From positions 1-64,000 of the forward strand of contig JAFEII010000002.1 of assembly GCA_017495165.1 (NCBI GenBank): DNA of 64,000 bases, given 5' to 3'. The translations under genes were made by a program, and so were the position numbers. The notes beneath the pieces were generated by a model. That model made no database searches. It was not told the DNA's origin and worked only from the letters and a program-made list of their open reading frames with translations. Shown piece by piece: positions 53,669-64,000 of the stretch (positions within the stretch are counted from its first letter, which is position 1; each line of letters starts with the position of its first letter). The DNA comes from Hydromonas sp. Its GTDB lineage: Bacteria; Pseudomonadota; Gammaproteobacteria; Burkholderiales; Burkholderiaceae.

Positions 53669-54822
53669 GTGATTTTAAAAGCCAGTTTTGGTCATATTGG
53701 ATTGCTGCAATCACAATCGGTGGCATCATTTATTGCATGATTATTCTCGTGACGCAAATCCGAGCCAAAACCAACAAGCCCGGCCAAGAAGACTTACAAC
53801 CGCACGTTTGGGATGACGACTTGCAAGAGTACAACAATCCCATGCCGCGCTGGTGGGTGTTTATGTTCTTCGCAACCACTATCTTCGGTATTGCTTATTT
53901 GGCACTTTATCCTGGTTTGGGTGCTTATAAAGGTCTTCGAAATTGGACCTCTGCCAATGAATATGAAATAGAAAAGAAAGAATTTTCAGACAAAGCCGCG
54001 CCTTTGTATGCTCAGTTTCTAAAAACCCCGATTCCAGAGTTGGCGGAAAACCCAGAAGCCATGAAATTGGGCAAGCGCATGTTTGAAAACAACTGTGCGC
54101 AATGCCATGGCTTGGACGGTAAAGGCTCAAAAGGTTTTCCAAACTTAACCGATTCAGATTGGTTGTATGGCGGCTTCCCAAAAGCAATTGAAGTGAGTTT
54201 ATTGGGTGGACGCAACGGCATAATGCCATCGCAAGCAGCGAGCTTAAAAACACCTGGCGCAATTAATGACGTGGCCAATTACGTGTTGTCCTTGTCAAGC
54301 TCACCGCATGACGCAACAGCTGCCGCTCGTGGTAAAACAAGTTTTGCCCTGTGCGCCACGTGCCACATGCCTGATGGCAAAGGCTCGTTGTCGGATAAGT
54401 CTTTGGCTAACTTCGGTGTGGGTGCGCCAAACTTAACCGATAAAACCTGGTTGTATGGTGGCAGCGTCAAAACCATTACAGAAGGCATTAACGCAGGGCG
54501 AAATAATGTGATGCCAGCTTGGGAGTGTGCGCTGGGTCGTGAGCCTTTGTATGTGTTAACCGCCTACGTTTGGCAGCTCAACCGTGAAGAGGGCACCGGT
54601 AAAGTGTTGAACCCAACTGAAGCGCCAGATTACATGGTTGATGAAGTCAATAAGCGGATTGCAGGCTTAGATGCACAACGTGCGGCTGCCAAAGAAACAG
54701 GCCAAAGCACGTGCTTGGCAACTTCTCTGCATGAAACCATTCGCAAACAAAATGAGTTGGCGGCAGCAAAAGCCTTAAAAGAAATTGTTCCTGCCACGCC
54801 AGCAGCGAACGCAAAACCATAG
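53665..54822 (+). CDS. ccoP: Cytochrome c oxidase cbb3-type, subunit III
   Basis: A 385-residue di-haem cytochrome c with two N-terminal membrane helices. The haem sites are NNCAQCHGLDGKG and ALCATCHMPDGKG, each with a downstream Met region (NGIMPS and NNVMPAWE). It receives electrons from soluble cytochrome c. An Ala/Lys-rich tail of about 70 residues makes it longer than many CcoP proteins. Terminator at 54841. Confidence 0.97.
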   Translation: MSDFKSQFWSYWIAAITIGGIIYCMIILVTQIRAKTNKPGQEDLQPHVWDDDLQEYNNPMPRWWVFMFFATTIFGIAYLALYPGLGAYKGLRNWTSANEYEIEKKEFSDKAAPLYAQFLKTPIPELAENPEAMKLGKRMFENNCAQCHGLDGKGSKGFPNLTDSDWLYGGFPKAIEVSLLGGRNGIMPSQAASLKTPGAINDVANYVLSLSSSPHDATAAARGKTSFALCATCHMPDGKGSLSDKSLANFGVGAPNLTDKTWLYGGSVKTITEGINAGRNNVMPAWECALGREPLYVLTAYVWQLNREEGTGKVLNPTEAPDYMVDEVNKRIAGLDAQRAAAKETGQSTCLATSLHETIRKQNELAAAKALKEIVPATPAANAKP

Positions 54823-54840
54823 TTTTTGATTTGTTTTTCT

Positions 54841-54874
54841 AAAGCGTTCAATGCAAATTGAACGCTTTATTTTT
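54841..54874 (+). terminator. Terminator between ccoP and ccoG
   Basis: AAAGCGTTCAA/TTGAACGCTTT stem with a TGCAAA loop, followed by ATTTTTAT. It separates the oxidase subunits from the assembly genes. Confidence 0.92.
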
Positions 54875-54900
54875 ATAGACTGATAAAAGTAGGGGGGTAA

Positions 54901-56376
54901 ATGCAAGACCAATCAAACAATAAGCCAGATATCGTTCAAGTGGTTGATGTGTCGCGCTTAACGAAAAACACGCCGGTAAGCCAAGACTCGGGGCTTTTTG
55001 TTGCACGCAAAAAAATATTCATTCGTGAGGTCAAAGGCTTGTTTAACCGCTGGCGCTGGGTTTTTGTGGCGCTCACGCAGTTAATTTTTTATGCAACACC
55101 TTGGCTGCAATGGAATCAGCGCCAGGCGATTTTATTAGATGTGGTTAATCGGAAATTCTATTTTTACGGCTTGGTGCTGTGGTCATCTGATGTGATTTAC
55201 CTGACCGTGCTCATGATTATTGGCGCGCTGGCCTTGTTTTTATTTACCGCAGTCGCAGGCAGGCTTTGGTGCGGGTATGCTTGCCCACAAACGGTTTATA
55301 CCGAGATTTTTATGTGGATTGAGCGAAAAATCGAAGGCAATCGGGTCGCGCAACTTCGCCTGGATAAGGCGCCTATGTCGGTGAGCAAGGCCGCAAAAAA
55401 AACCACCAAGCACTTTTTGTGGGCAATTTTTGCGCTGTGGTCAGGTTTTACATTGGTCGGATACTTTACGCCAATGCGTGAATTGTTTTCAGACTTGATG
55501 AGCCGCTCATTGAGCAGCACTGAAATTTTCTGGACGTTTTTCTACGGATTTATGATGTATTTGTTAGCGGGTTGGATGCGTGAACAAGTATGCAAATACA
55601 TGTGCCCTTATGCACGTTTTCAAAGCGTGATGTTTGATGCAGACACGTTAATTGTGACGTATGATGCTGCGCGTGGCGAGTCTCGTGGCGCACGAAAAAA
55701 AGGCGTTGATCCGCGCACCGTCGGCAAAGGCGACTGCATTGACTGTGGCGTGTGCGTTGATGTCTGCCCAACAGGAATTGACATCCGCAATGGCTTGCAA
55801 ATGGAGTGCATCGGCTGCGGCGCCTGCATTGACGGCTGTAACGAAATCATGGACAAAATGGGCTACCCCAAAAACCTGATTCGCTACGACACCGAAAATG
55901 GTTTAAAGCATGGCTTGAGTAAAGAAAATTTGTTACGCCGCGTTGTCCGTGTTCGAATTTTAATTTACACGGCCGTCTTGTGCACTTTAATTGCCGGCAT
56001 GGTTTATAGTCTGTCGCAGCGCAGCCCCATTACCGCAGTCGTTGAACGTGATTCGCGTACAATGGCGAGGCTTTTGGACGACGGCACAGTAGAGAACGTG
56101 TATCGCGTTGTACTGTCCAATTCTGATGAAGCGGCTCACTCAGTGCAGGTGTCCGCGCACGGTCTGAACAGCATTGCGATTAGTGGCCAAGCGCGTTTTG
56201 TATTGGAACCGTTGTCAAACAATGCCTACGTGCTAAAAGTTCAGGCAAACCCATTAAAAGCCTACGCGGCCGGAGCAACCAAGGGCTCGAACACCATTGA
56301 GTTGCACATTAAAGATGAAGCAGATAAGAATATGGTTGCAAATAAAACCACATTCTTATTTCCAAAAATGGATTGA
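54901..56376 (+). CDS. ccoG: cbb3 oxidase assembly protein CcoG (ferredoxin type)
   Basis: A 491-residue membrane protein with about five helices and two [4Fe-4S] motifs (CIDCGVCVDVCPTG and CIGCGACIDGCNE), plus an RLWCGYACPQTVYTE motif. CcoG is thought to reduce copper for oxidase maturation. The C-terminal part is a periplasmic Ig-like domain. AGGGGGG precedes the start, after the ccoP terminator. Confidence 0.95.
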   Translation: MQDQSNNKPDIVQVVDVSRLTKNTPVSQDSGLFVARKKIFIREVKGLFNRWRWVFVALTQLIFYATPWLQWNQRQAILLDVVNRKFYFYGLVLWSSDVIYLTVLMIIGALALFLFTAVAGRLWCGYACPQTVYTEIFMWIERKIEGNRVAQLRLDKAPMSVSKAAKKTTKHFLWAIFALWSGFTLVGYFTPMRELFSDLMSRSLSSTEIFWTFFYGFMMYLLAGWMREQVCKYMCPYARFQSVMFDADTLIVTYDAARGESRGARKKGVDPRTVGKGDCIDCGVCVDVCPTGIDIRNGLQMECIGCGACIDGCNEIMDKMGYPKNLIRYDTENGLKHGLSKENLLRRVVRVRILIYTAVLCTLIAGMVYSLSQRSPITAVVERDSRTMARLLDDGTVENVYRVVLSNSDEAAHSVQVSAHGLNSIAISGQARFVLEPLSNNAYVLKVQANPLKAYAAGATKGSNTIELHIKDEADKNMVANKTTFLFPKMD

Positions 56377-56452
56377 GCTTGCCCAGCATTCGGCGTACGG
56401 TGACACGTGAGCCGAATCATTCTGCGCAAGCGCAACCTAAAAACACAAAGAA

Positions 56453-56971
56453 ATGATAATCAAAATGGAAATGAAAAATACGTCTGATAACGGCCCAGCA
56501 TGGAAACAACCGTGGTTTCTTTTTGTTATGGGCTTACCGGCCATTGTAGTGGTCGCTTGTTTCGTCACCTTGTTTTACGCCATTCGCTCAGATGACGGCA
56601 TGGTCACCAAGGATTATTACAAAGAGGGTTTGGCGATTAATCAAGACCTAAAAAGGCTCGATTACGCACGGCAGATGGGATTAAATGGCGAGTTGCTTGT
56701 GACTGGGCTGCTGGTAGAATTAAAGTTAAAAGCCGCGCCTGCCGGAGAATCAGCCACCAATGGCCAGCCATTGAAACTGACCTTGCTCAATATGGGGCTG
56801 CCCAACCGAGATCAGGAAATAACGCTGGTACCAAATGGTAAAGGGCTTTGGCGCGGGCAACTAACCGCACCTGAAAATAAAGGGCGCTGGCAAGTTCACC
56901 TGCAAGGCGCGGACTGGTATCTGAGCCGCATGGTTGATGGACTTGAAGGCAAAGCGGTGATTTTAAAGTAA
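56453..56971 (+). CDS. ccoH: cbb3 oxidase assembly protein CcoH (FixH-like)
   Basis: A 172-residue protein with one N-terminal helix (PWFLFVMGLPAIVVVACFVTLFYA) and the family motif VTKDYYKEGLAINQDL. It is needed for cbb3 assembly in other species. Starts at 56453, 56465 and 56471 are all in frame; none has a strong ribosome site. The usual following genes ccoI and ccoS are absent; ruvB follows in the opposite direction. Confidence 0.88.
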   Translation: MIIKMEMKNTSDNGPAWKQPWFLFVMGLPAIVVVACFVTLFYAIRSDDGMVTKDYYKEGLAINQDLKRLDYARQMGLNGELLVTGLLVELKLKAAPAGESATNGQPLKLTLLNMGLPNRDQEITLVPNGKGLWRGQLTAPENKGRWQVHLQGADWYLSRMVDGLEGKAVILK

Positions 56972-57035
56972 CCCACACAATTTACGTATCAACGTCAACA
57001 TGAGAATGGTGACGTGTGATGCAATAAAATGCCGT

Positions 57036-58091
57036 TTAAATTGGCGCAGCCTGCGCCTCAGGCGACTCCAAACCAAAATGCGCATAAGTTTGCGGGCTGG
57101 CAATTCGTCCTCGTGGCGTGCGCTGCAAGTACCCCTGCTGCATCAAATAGGGTTCGATAATGTCCTCAATGGTGTCTTTTGCCTCACCAATTGACGCCGC
57201 CAAATTATCCAAGCCAACTGGCCCACCATTAAAACGGAACAAAATCGCCTCAAGCAGTTTTCTATCCATCATGTCCAAGCCAACAGGGTCAACATCCAGC
57301 ATTTTGAGCGCCGCATCGGCAATTGGTTTGGTAATGTTGCCATCGGATTTGACCTGCGCATAATCGCGCACGCGGCGCAACAAACGGTTGGCAATTCGCG
57401 GCGTACCGCGTGAGCGGCGTGCGATTTCGATGGCGCCATCCTCATCCATTGTGCAATGCAATAATTTTGCCGAGCGCTTCACAATATGCGTCAACTCAGG
57501 CACGGTATAAAACTCCAACCGCGCCACAATCCCAAAGCGGTCACGCAACGGATTGGTCAACATGCCCGCCCGCGTGGTTGCGCCAATTAGCGTAAATGGC
57601 TGCAAATCGAGCTTCACGCTGCGCGCTGACGGGCCTTCACCAATCATGATGTCGATTTGATAATCCTCCAGCGCAGGGTACAAAATCTCCTCCACCACCG
57701 GCGACAAGCGGTGAATTTCATCAATAAACAACACATCATTCGCCTCAAGATTGGTCAACAACGCCGCCAAGTCACCCGCACGCTCCAGAACTGGCCCCGA
57801 AGTTTGCTTGAGGTTCACGCCCATTTCACGCGCAATAATGTGTGCAAGGGTGGTTTTCCCCAATCCTGGCGGGCCAAACAGCAATGTATGATCAAGCGCT
57901 TCGCCGCGCCCACGCGCCGCACCGATAAAAATATCAAGCTGGTCGCGAATTTTTTGTTGACCCACGTATTCATCGAGCAATTTAGGACGCAGTGCGCGCT
58001 CGATTTGCTCTTCCTCGCGTGGTGGTTTTACATCTGCCACGCGGTTGGGAAAGTCTTGTGGTGCAAAGTCGTCAGTGATGATGTTGGGCAT
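57036..58091 (-). CDS. ruvB: Holliday junction DNA helicase RuvB
   Basis: A 351-residue AAA+ motor that drives branch migration with RuvA. Landmarks are [19 protein letters not shown], Walker [40 protein letters not shown] and [21 protein letters not shown] 58091 gives a family-like N terminus; an upstream in-frame ATG at 58190 would add 33 basic residues. Neither has a clear ribosome site. ruvA and ruvC are not adjacent. Confidence 0.95.
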   Translation of the reverse strand: MPNIITDDFAPQDFPNRVADVKPPREEEQIERALRPKLLDEYVGQQKIRDQLDIFIGAARGRGEALDHTLLFGPPGLGKTTLAHIIAREMGVNLKQTSGPVLERAGDLAALLTNLEANDVLFIDEIHRLSPVVEEILYPALEDYQIDIMIGEGPSARSVKLDLQPFTLIGATTRAGMLTNPLRDRFGIVARLEFYTVPELTHIVKRSAKLLHCTMDEDGAIEIARRSRGTPRIANRLLRRVRDYAQVKSDGNITKPIADAALKMLDVDPVGLDMMDRKLLEAILFRFNGGPVGLDNLAASIGEAKDTIEDIIEPYLMQQGYLQRTPRGRIASPQTYAHFGLESPEAQAAPI

Positions 58092-58210
58092 TTGGTCGCA
58101 TTCAAAATGAGGTTTGGTGGGCAAAGTGGGGATTTTACGCGAAGGCCTACGTGCACGTGATTTTTTGTGTGCCAGATGGGGCGCTGTCATAAAAATAGCG
58201 CAATCTGCAA

Positions 58211-58534
58211 TTAAAAAACCTGATTCACCAGCGCCACATACACCGCAATGCCACCAAACAAACTGATTAAATAGTTCTTAAATCCAAGTTGCAACAAAGT
58301 GGTCGCGGCCATTGCGAGCAATGTGGGTTGGAGCTCAGTCAGCGGCTTGCCTTTATAAACGTCTGACGCGTAAACCACCAAAATCAACATCATCATGAGC
58401 GGAAAGCGCGTTTTGATAAAGTCAATAAAGGGATGTTGGCTTAAAAAATCTTGGAAAAAAAACGGCAAGGCGCGCAAGCACCAAGTAATTACACCCATAA
58501 TGAGAATCATCGAAAAAATTTGTGGCGTGCTCAT
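58211..58534 (-). CDS. azlD: AzlD family branched-chain amino acid exporter subunit
   Basis: A 107-residue protein with about three to four membrane segments; the family stretch [23 protein letters not shown] is at residues 15-37. It works with AzlC in export of branched-chain amino acids or analogues. Its start overlaps the azlC stop by four bases. Confidence 0.88.
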   Translation of the reverse strand: MSTPQIFSMILIMGVITWCLRALPFFFQDFLSQHPFIDFIKTRFPLMMMLILVVYASDVYKGKPLTELQPTLLAMAATTLLQLGFKNYLISLFGGIAVYVALVNQVF

Positions 58535-59199
58535 ACGACCTCCTTGGCGGGTTGTTTGATGGCGTAATCAATCCCTAAAAACACCAAAGCCAATGCGCTG
58601 GCGCAGACCAAAAAGTAGTTTGGCAACAACAAAGCGGCCAACACGCAAGCCCCAATCGCCATGCCGATGATTTTCAGGTCAGGCATCGCTTGAATCTGGG
58701 CGATCAGCAAAATAACAAATAACGCGGTGAGTGAAAACTCAATCCCTTTGATTGGCGGAATCAGCGTCGCAAATAGCGCGCCAACGATTGTGCCAATCAC
58801 CCAATAGCTGTGGTTGAGCGCGGCGATTTTCCAAGCATTGCTCCGATTGATTTCAGGGCTGGTGGTGAGTAATGAGTAAGTCTCATCGGTGATGCCAAAA
58901 ATAAAATAAACCTTTTTGAGCAAGGTTTTTGGTAAAAATTGGAACAGCGATAAACCATAAAAAACATGGCGCATGTTTATGAGTGCCGTGGCAATCGCTG
59001 TGTCAATCAGCGGTACTTGGTTAACGACCAAGCCCACCGCCAAAAACTGCGCAGCGCCAGCGAACACAAACACGCTGAAAATCATGGGAATGTACCAAGC
59101 AATCCCTTTTGACACCATTAAAAACCCAAACGTCATGCCAAGCGGAATATAGCCCAAAAAAACCGGCAAGGTGAGGGTGAAAAGTGAGCGTTGTTTCAT
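58531..59199 (-). CDS. azlC: AzlC family branched-chain amino acid exporter subunit
   Basis: A 222-residue inner-membrane protein with about six segments. The family features LGYIPLGMTFGFLMVSKG, VFAGAAQFLAVGLV and INMRHVFYGLSL are clear. It is coupled to azlD. No local regulator is seen. Confidence 0.9.
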   Translation of the reverse strand: MKQRSLFTLTLPVFLGYIPLGMTFGFLMVSKGIAWYIPMIFSVFVFAGAAQFLAVGLVVNQVPLIDTAIATALINMRHVFYGLSLFQFLPKTLLKKVYFIFGITDETYSLLTTSPEINRSNAWKIAALNHSYWVIGTIVGALFATLIPPIKGIEFSLTALFVILLIAQIQAMPDLKIIGMAIGACVLAALLLPNYFLVCASALALVFLGIDYAIKQPAKEVV

Positions 59200-59253
59200 G
59201 TGTAGAACTCGTTTAAATAAAATCTGTTTCGGGGGCTAAACAGCTATCAAAAT

Positions 59254-59284
59254 ACTGGCGGGAGTTTAATCCCGCCAGTGTGCG
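59254..59284 (-). terminator. Terminator of glpD
   Basis: ACTGGCGGGA/TCCCGCCAGT stem with a GTTTAA loop, about 20 bases beyond the glpD stop; ATTTTGAT follows on the minus strand. Confidence 0.75.
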
Positions 59285-59302
59285 TTAGTTTCGTAAGTTT
59301 TG

Positions 59303-60778
59303 TTAATTTCGTAAATAATCGCTTAATCGGCTGACGTCATCAGGCGTTGCATACAAGCCCAGCTTGGTTCTGCGCCACAAAATATCTTGCTCACAGCTTG
59401 CCCATTCGTGTTCGCGCAAGTAATTAATTTCAGCCGCGTACAAATTGGGGCAAATCATCTCACCCAAGTCGGCCATTTGATTTTTCTGCGCTAAAAACAC
59501 ATGCATCCGCGTGCCATACAGCCTGGCGAAGCGACGCAATAATTTTGAGTCCAGCCACGAATATTGGGCTTGTTGCGCCAGTACAAACGCTTCAAAATCC
59601 GCATTGGCAATATCGCCACCCGGCAACGGTTTGTGAGCCGTCCATGCGGTTTCGCTCATGGGCAAGACCCGCGCAAGCTCGGTCATTGCGTCTTCGGCCA
59701 AGCGGCGGTATGTGGTGATTTTGCCGCCAAAAATCGACAGCACGGGCGCGCCATTGTCATTGTCTAATATCAGTTGATAGTCGCGCGTCACCTCAGCTGG
59801 ATTGCCGTGTTCATCCGCAAGCAACGGGCGCACGCCCGCGTACGAGCTCACCACGTCCGACGGCGCAATACTGGTCTCAAAATACTCGTTCACCAAGGTG
59901 CACAGATAATCGGTTTCCTGCGCGCTAATCGACACATTGGCCACATCGCCCGTGTATTCAATATCTGTCGTGCCAATCAGCGTGAAATCGTCTTCGTACG
60001 GAATCACAAACACAATGCGGTTGTCTTTGTTTTGAAAAATGTACGCGTAAGGATGGTCAAACATTTTGCGCACAATAATATGGCTGCCTTTGATTTGGCG
60101 CAGCGCACGTTTGGTGGGGGTTTGCAGGCGGTGTTCGAGCAGTTCAACCGCCCACGGGCCAGCAGCGTTGACCACGACTTTGGCGGCAACTTCAATGGTT
60201 TGACCTTGGCTGTTGCGCAACGTGGCCGCCCAATGGTCGCTGTGGCGCTGTGCGCTGATCAGTTGCGTGTGTGGCCAAATCTGTGCGCCGTGTTCGCGCG
60301 CATCCATTGCGTTTAAAACCACCAAACGTGCGTCATACACCCAGCCATCTGAGTATTCAAAGCCGTCTTTAAATGATTTTTTGAGCGGCTTGCCCGCCGT
60401 ATGTTTGGCAAACTTGATTGAGTTTGAGCCCGCCAGTAATGTGCGCTTGGCCAAGTTGTCGTACAAAAACAAACCTGCGCGTATCATCCATTTGGGGCGC
60501 AAATGCGAGACGTGTGGCATGATGAAACGCAGCGGCCAAATAATGTGCGGCGCGGCGCGCATCAAAACTTCGCGCTCTTGCAGCGCTTTGCGCACCAAGC
60601 CAAATTCGTAATACTCCAAATAACGCAAGCCGCCATGAATCAGCTTGCTGCTGTTGGACGACGTGTGTTGCGCCAAATCATGCTGCTCGCATAAAAGCAC
60701 CTTTAAGCCGCGCCCTGCGGCATCGCGCGCAATCCCCACGCCATTAATGCCACCGCCAATGATGAGTAAATCGTACAT
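59303..60778 (-). CDS. glpD: Aerobic glycerol-3-phosphate dehydrogenase
   Basis: A 491-residue FAD enzyme oxidising glycerol 3-phosphate to dihydroxyacetone phosphate at the inner membrane. It starts with YDLLIIGGGINGVGIARDAAGRG (FAD site), then SSNSSKLIHGGLRYLEYYEFGLV, and ends with a C-terminal DAO_C domain. ATG 60778 is chosen since the FAD site then begins at residue 2; the longer upstream frame is rejected. Close to glpK and glpF in the same direction. Confidence 0.95.
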   Translation of the reverse strand: MYDLLIIGGGINGVGIARDAAGRGLKVLLCEQHDLAQHTSSNSSKLIHGGLRYLEYYEFGLVRKALQEREVLMRAAPHIIWPLRFIMPHVSHLRPKWMIRAGLFLYDNLAKRTLLAGSNSIKFAKHTAGKPLKKSFKDGFEYSDGWVYDARLVVLNAMDAREHGAQIWPHTQLISAQRHSDHWAATLRNSQGQTIEVAAKVVVNAAGPWAVELLEHRLQTPTKRALRQIKGSHIIVRKMFDHPYAYIFQNKDNRIVFVIPYEDDFTLIGTTDIEYTGDVANVSISAQETDYLCTLVNEYFETSIAPSDVVSSYAGVRPLLADEHGNPAEVTRDYQLILDNDNGAPVLSIFGGKITTYRRLAEDAMTELARVLPMSETAWTAHKPLPGGDIANADFEAFVLAQQAQYSWLDSKLLRRFARLYGTRMHVFLAQKNQMADLGEMICPNLYAAEINYLREHEWASCEQDILWRRTKLGLYATPDDVSRLSDYLRN

Positions 60779-60850
60779 AAATTCTCTTTTCAAACGAGTT
60801 ATTTGGGGCGATAGACTTGGCAATTGTCCGCTGAAAGCGTAGGCAAATAT

Positions 60851-61040
60851 GGCAGGCATGAATGCCCGCACTAGGTGTTACGATTTGTCACGATTTGTCA
60901 CGACTTCATTGCGCGTCTATCATGTTTGGTCAACATTAAAATCAAAATTACAGCAGAAATTAAAAACAATCGCTACTTTAGCGTATTTATAAGGGCTTTA
61001 CCAAGCAAATAAACCGCACAGTTGCATGTACGGTTTATTT
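60851..61040. other. Gap between glpD and glpK: worn REP, short repeats, terminator-like hairpin
   Basis: In the 314 bases between the two genes are a degenerate REP at 60851-60874, an 11-base repeat (CGATTTGTCAC, twice plus a part, from about 60883), and an AATAAACCG/CGGTTTATT hairpin at 61008-61040. The hairpin probably ends the glpFK transcript and would be active on either strand. No gene is seen. Confidence 0.6.
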
Positions 61041-61092
61041 TTCAGGTGTGATATTTGCGGTTCAAAACCAGCCCCGCACCGCAAAACGCTCC

Positions 61093-62646
<1,554 letters not shown>

Positions 62647-62655
62647 TCAAGCGAT

Positions 62656-63372
62656 TTATTTGGTAGGAAATGGAATCGCCATAAATATCAACGCCGCAAG
62701 CGCTGCGCCAATCAGCGGCGCAATCACTGGAATCCAAGCATAGCCCCAGTTTGAATCGCGCTTGCCGTGAATCGGCAGCAGTGCGTGCATGATACGCGGG
62801 CCCAAGTCACGCGCAGGGTTGATTGCATAACCCGTTGTACCGCCCAGCGCCAGCCCAACCACAACCACCAACATGCCGACCATAAACGGGCCAAAACCAT
62901 CGGCCATTTTGTTGATGCCAATCGCTAAAATCCCAAAAACCAGTACAAACGTGCCAATCACCTCACTAATCATGTTCGACACAGTATGTGGAATGGCGGG
63001 CGCGGTGCAAAAAATCGCCAGTTTGGCATCCGCGTCTTCGGTTTCTTTCCAATGCGGCAAATAATGAAGGTAGACCAAGCCCGAGCCAACCATCGCGCCC
63101 GCAATTTGCGCGAGCGCATACGGCAAAAATAATGACCATGCAAGGTCGCCCTTGATGGCCAATGCAAACGACACCGCAGGGTTTAAGTGCGCACCGCTCA
63201 ATGACGCCGATGCATAAACCGCCACAGTAACCGCCAAGCCCCAAGCCAATGTAATCACAAGCCAACCCGAGTTTTGTGCTTTTGACTTATGAAGCAAAAC
63301 CCCCGCCACAACGCCATTCCCCAATAAAATCAGTAACCCCGTGCCTAAAAACTCTCCAAATAATTGCAACAT
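62656..63372 (-). CDS. glpF: Glycerol facilitator (aquaglyceroporin)
   Basis: A 238-residue MIP-family channel with six membrane helices. The two NPA motifs are SGAHLNPAVSFALA and YAINPARDLGPR; the Asp after the second (NPARD) marks a glycerol-conducting member. First gene of the glpF-glpK-glpD set. Confidence 0.95.
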   Translation of the reverse strand: MLQLFGEFLGTGLLILLGNGVVAGVLLHKSKAQNSGWLVITLAWGLAVTVAVYASASLSGAHLNPAVSFALAIKGDLAWSLFLPYALAQIAGAMVGSGLVYLHYLPHWKETEDADAKLAIFCTAPAIPHTVSNMISEVIGTFVLVFGILAIGINKMADGFGPFMVGMLVVVVGLALGGTTGYAINPARDLGPRIMHALLPIHGKRDSNWGYAWIPVIAPLIGAALAALIFMAIPFPTK

Positions 63373-63452
63373 AGTGTGTTCTCCGTGACGTTTTTTCGTT
63401 AAATATCATATCTTTATTCGCAGATTTAGCCCCGAAGTGCAACACAAAAAAA

Positions 63453-64000
63453 TTAGTCCAAAAAATCCGAATATTCTTTGTTCGCAAAGCCTGCTAAGTG
63501 CAACCACGGTTGCGCTGGACTCGTTTGCGTTGTCGCGCTCACCTCAGTTTTGCGAAAAAATGTGTTTTCTGTGTCGCCGCTTTCGATGATTAAGGCAATT
63601 TGCAACACATCATCCCATAGAACCCGTTGAAAAATATGATTTTTTTCGCGTTCAAACCAACGGGCGGTTTTGATGGATGATGCGCGGTTGCTCGGCTGCA
63701 TCAGTGCTAAATCTTTTGGGCTGATAATGTAGAACGCGTTGTCCCAAGAACCGTCAAAGTTAATTTGTTCGTATTCGGTGGCTGGAATGGCAATGCGCTC
63801 GCGATTGCTTAAATCGATGTGTTCAACTGAAATACCGTTTGCTGTGCGCTCAATATGGCGCGGCAACACAATGTAGTTAAAGTGTTCGTGCTCGTTTTCA
63901 TTGCTGTTGTGAGCCGCGTCGCCGTTGTGTGCCAGTTGGGGCGGTAATACTCTGGATTGCCAAATATGATTGGCGCGCCGTTGCACGGTTTCTTGATAGC
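63453..64000 (-). CDS. Unrecognised protein, partial at the window edge
   Basis: The reading frame is open to the right end of the window, so the 5' part is probably missing; a GTG at 63986 is the only visible start. The visible part (about 182 residues) has no membrane segment or signal peptide. It has a basic, Gln/Asn/His-rich first third and a mixed alpha/beta-looking remainder with several aromatic residues. I recognise no family and no catalytic motif. Confidence 0.55.
   Translation of the reverse strand, partial: YQETVQRRANHIWQSRVLPPQLAHNGDAAHNSNENEHEHFNYIVLPRHIERTANGISVEHIDLSNRERIAIPATEYEQINFDGSWDNAFYIISPKDLALMQPSNRASSIKTARWFEREKNHIFQRVLWDDVLQIALIIESGDTENTFFRKTEVSATTQTSPAQPWLHLAGFANKEYSDFLD

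Overview
The window looks like chromosome of a betaproteobacterium, most likely of the order Burkholderiales. The evidence is gene content and order: phoH-bcp-Mth938-like-alaA, trxA-rho, rplM-rpsI-argC-erpA, ccoNOQP-ccoGH and glnA-(small gene)-ntrB-ntrC, all with betaproteobacterial-looking proteins. I cannot name the genus. Most of it is ordinary metabolic core. The accessory parts are small: a repeat-rich left end with a GIY-YIG gene, a 1.4 kb islet behind alaA, and a REP/RAYT patch near 30 kb.

Layout. 0-3.2 kb: a 155-159 bp tandem repeat with hairpins, a GIY-YIG protein, then the minus-strand gcvT-(DUF1398)-gcvH operon behind a tandem glycine riboswitch. 3.2-10.1 kb: plus-strand nucleoside uptake and breakdown operon (BMP lipoprotein, ABC ATPase, two permeases, ribokinase, nucleoside hydrolase). 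10.2-13.1 kb: a 2-oxoglutarate/Fe(II) oxygenase, an OlsB-like N-acyltransferase and a sugar-epimerase-like dehydrogenase. 13.2-17.9 kb: a kinase remnant, phoH, bcp, a Mth938-like gene and alaA. 17.9-19.45 kb: islet with two small membrane proteins and a PD-(D/E)xK protein, closed by a second copy of the alaA 3' end. 19.5-21.2 kb: msrPQ. 21.3-27.8 kb: alpha-glucoside ABC transporter with GH13 glucosidase (aglEFGAK order). 27.8-34.3 kb: glyS, REP elements with a frameshifted RAYT, an LprI-like protein, gapA and tkt. 34.4-35.9 kb: rsmE and yidB. 36-41 kb: ntrC, ntrB, glnA with NtrC sites and a candidate sigma-54 promoter. 41-45.4 kb: eukaryotic-type hexokinase, a polyprenol/diacylglycerol kinase-like protein and oligopeptidase A. 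45.8-51.2 kb: trxA, rho, yggU-like, osmC-like, a candidate sRNA, rplM, rpsI, argC and erpA. 51.4-57 kb: cbb3 oxidase genes. 57-64 kb: ruvB, azlDC, glpD, glpK, glpF and a partial gene.

How they fit. Three carbon inputs (ribonucleosides, alpha-glucosides, glycerol) enter central metabolism at points covered here by ribokinase, hexokinase, glpKD, gapA and tkt. Nitrogen is handled by glnA under NtrBC, and glycine by the riboswitch-controlled cleavage genes. Respiration at low oxygen is through cbb3 oxidase.

Best leads for something undescribed: the alaA islet with its divergent duplicated 3' end; the GIY-YIG gene sitting among paired-hairpin repeats; the RAYT broken at a T7 run; a compact sRNA candidate upstream of rplM; and an NtrC whose sigma-54 contact loop reads GSFSAA instead of GAFTGA. 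All identifications come from reading the sequence; no database search was run.
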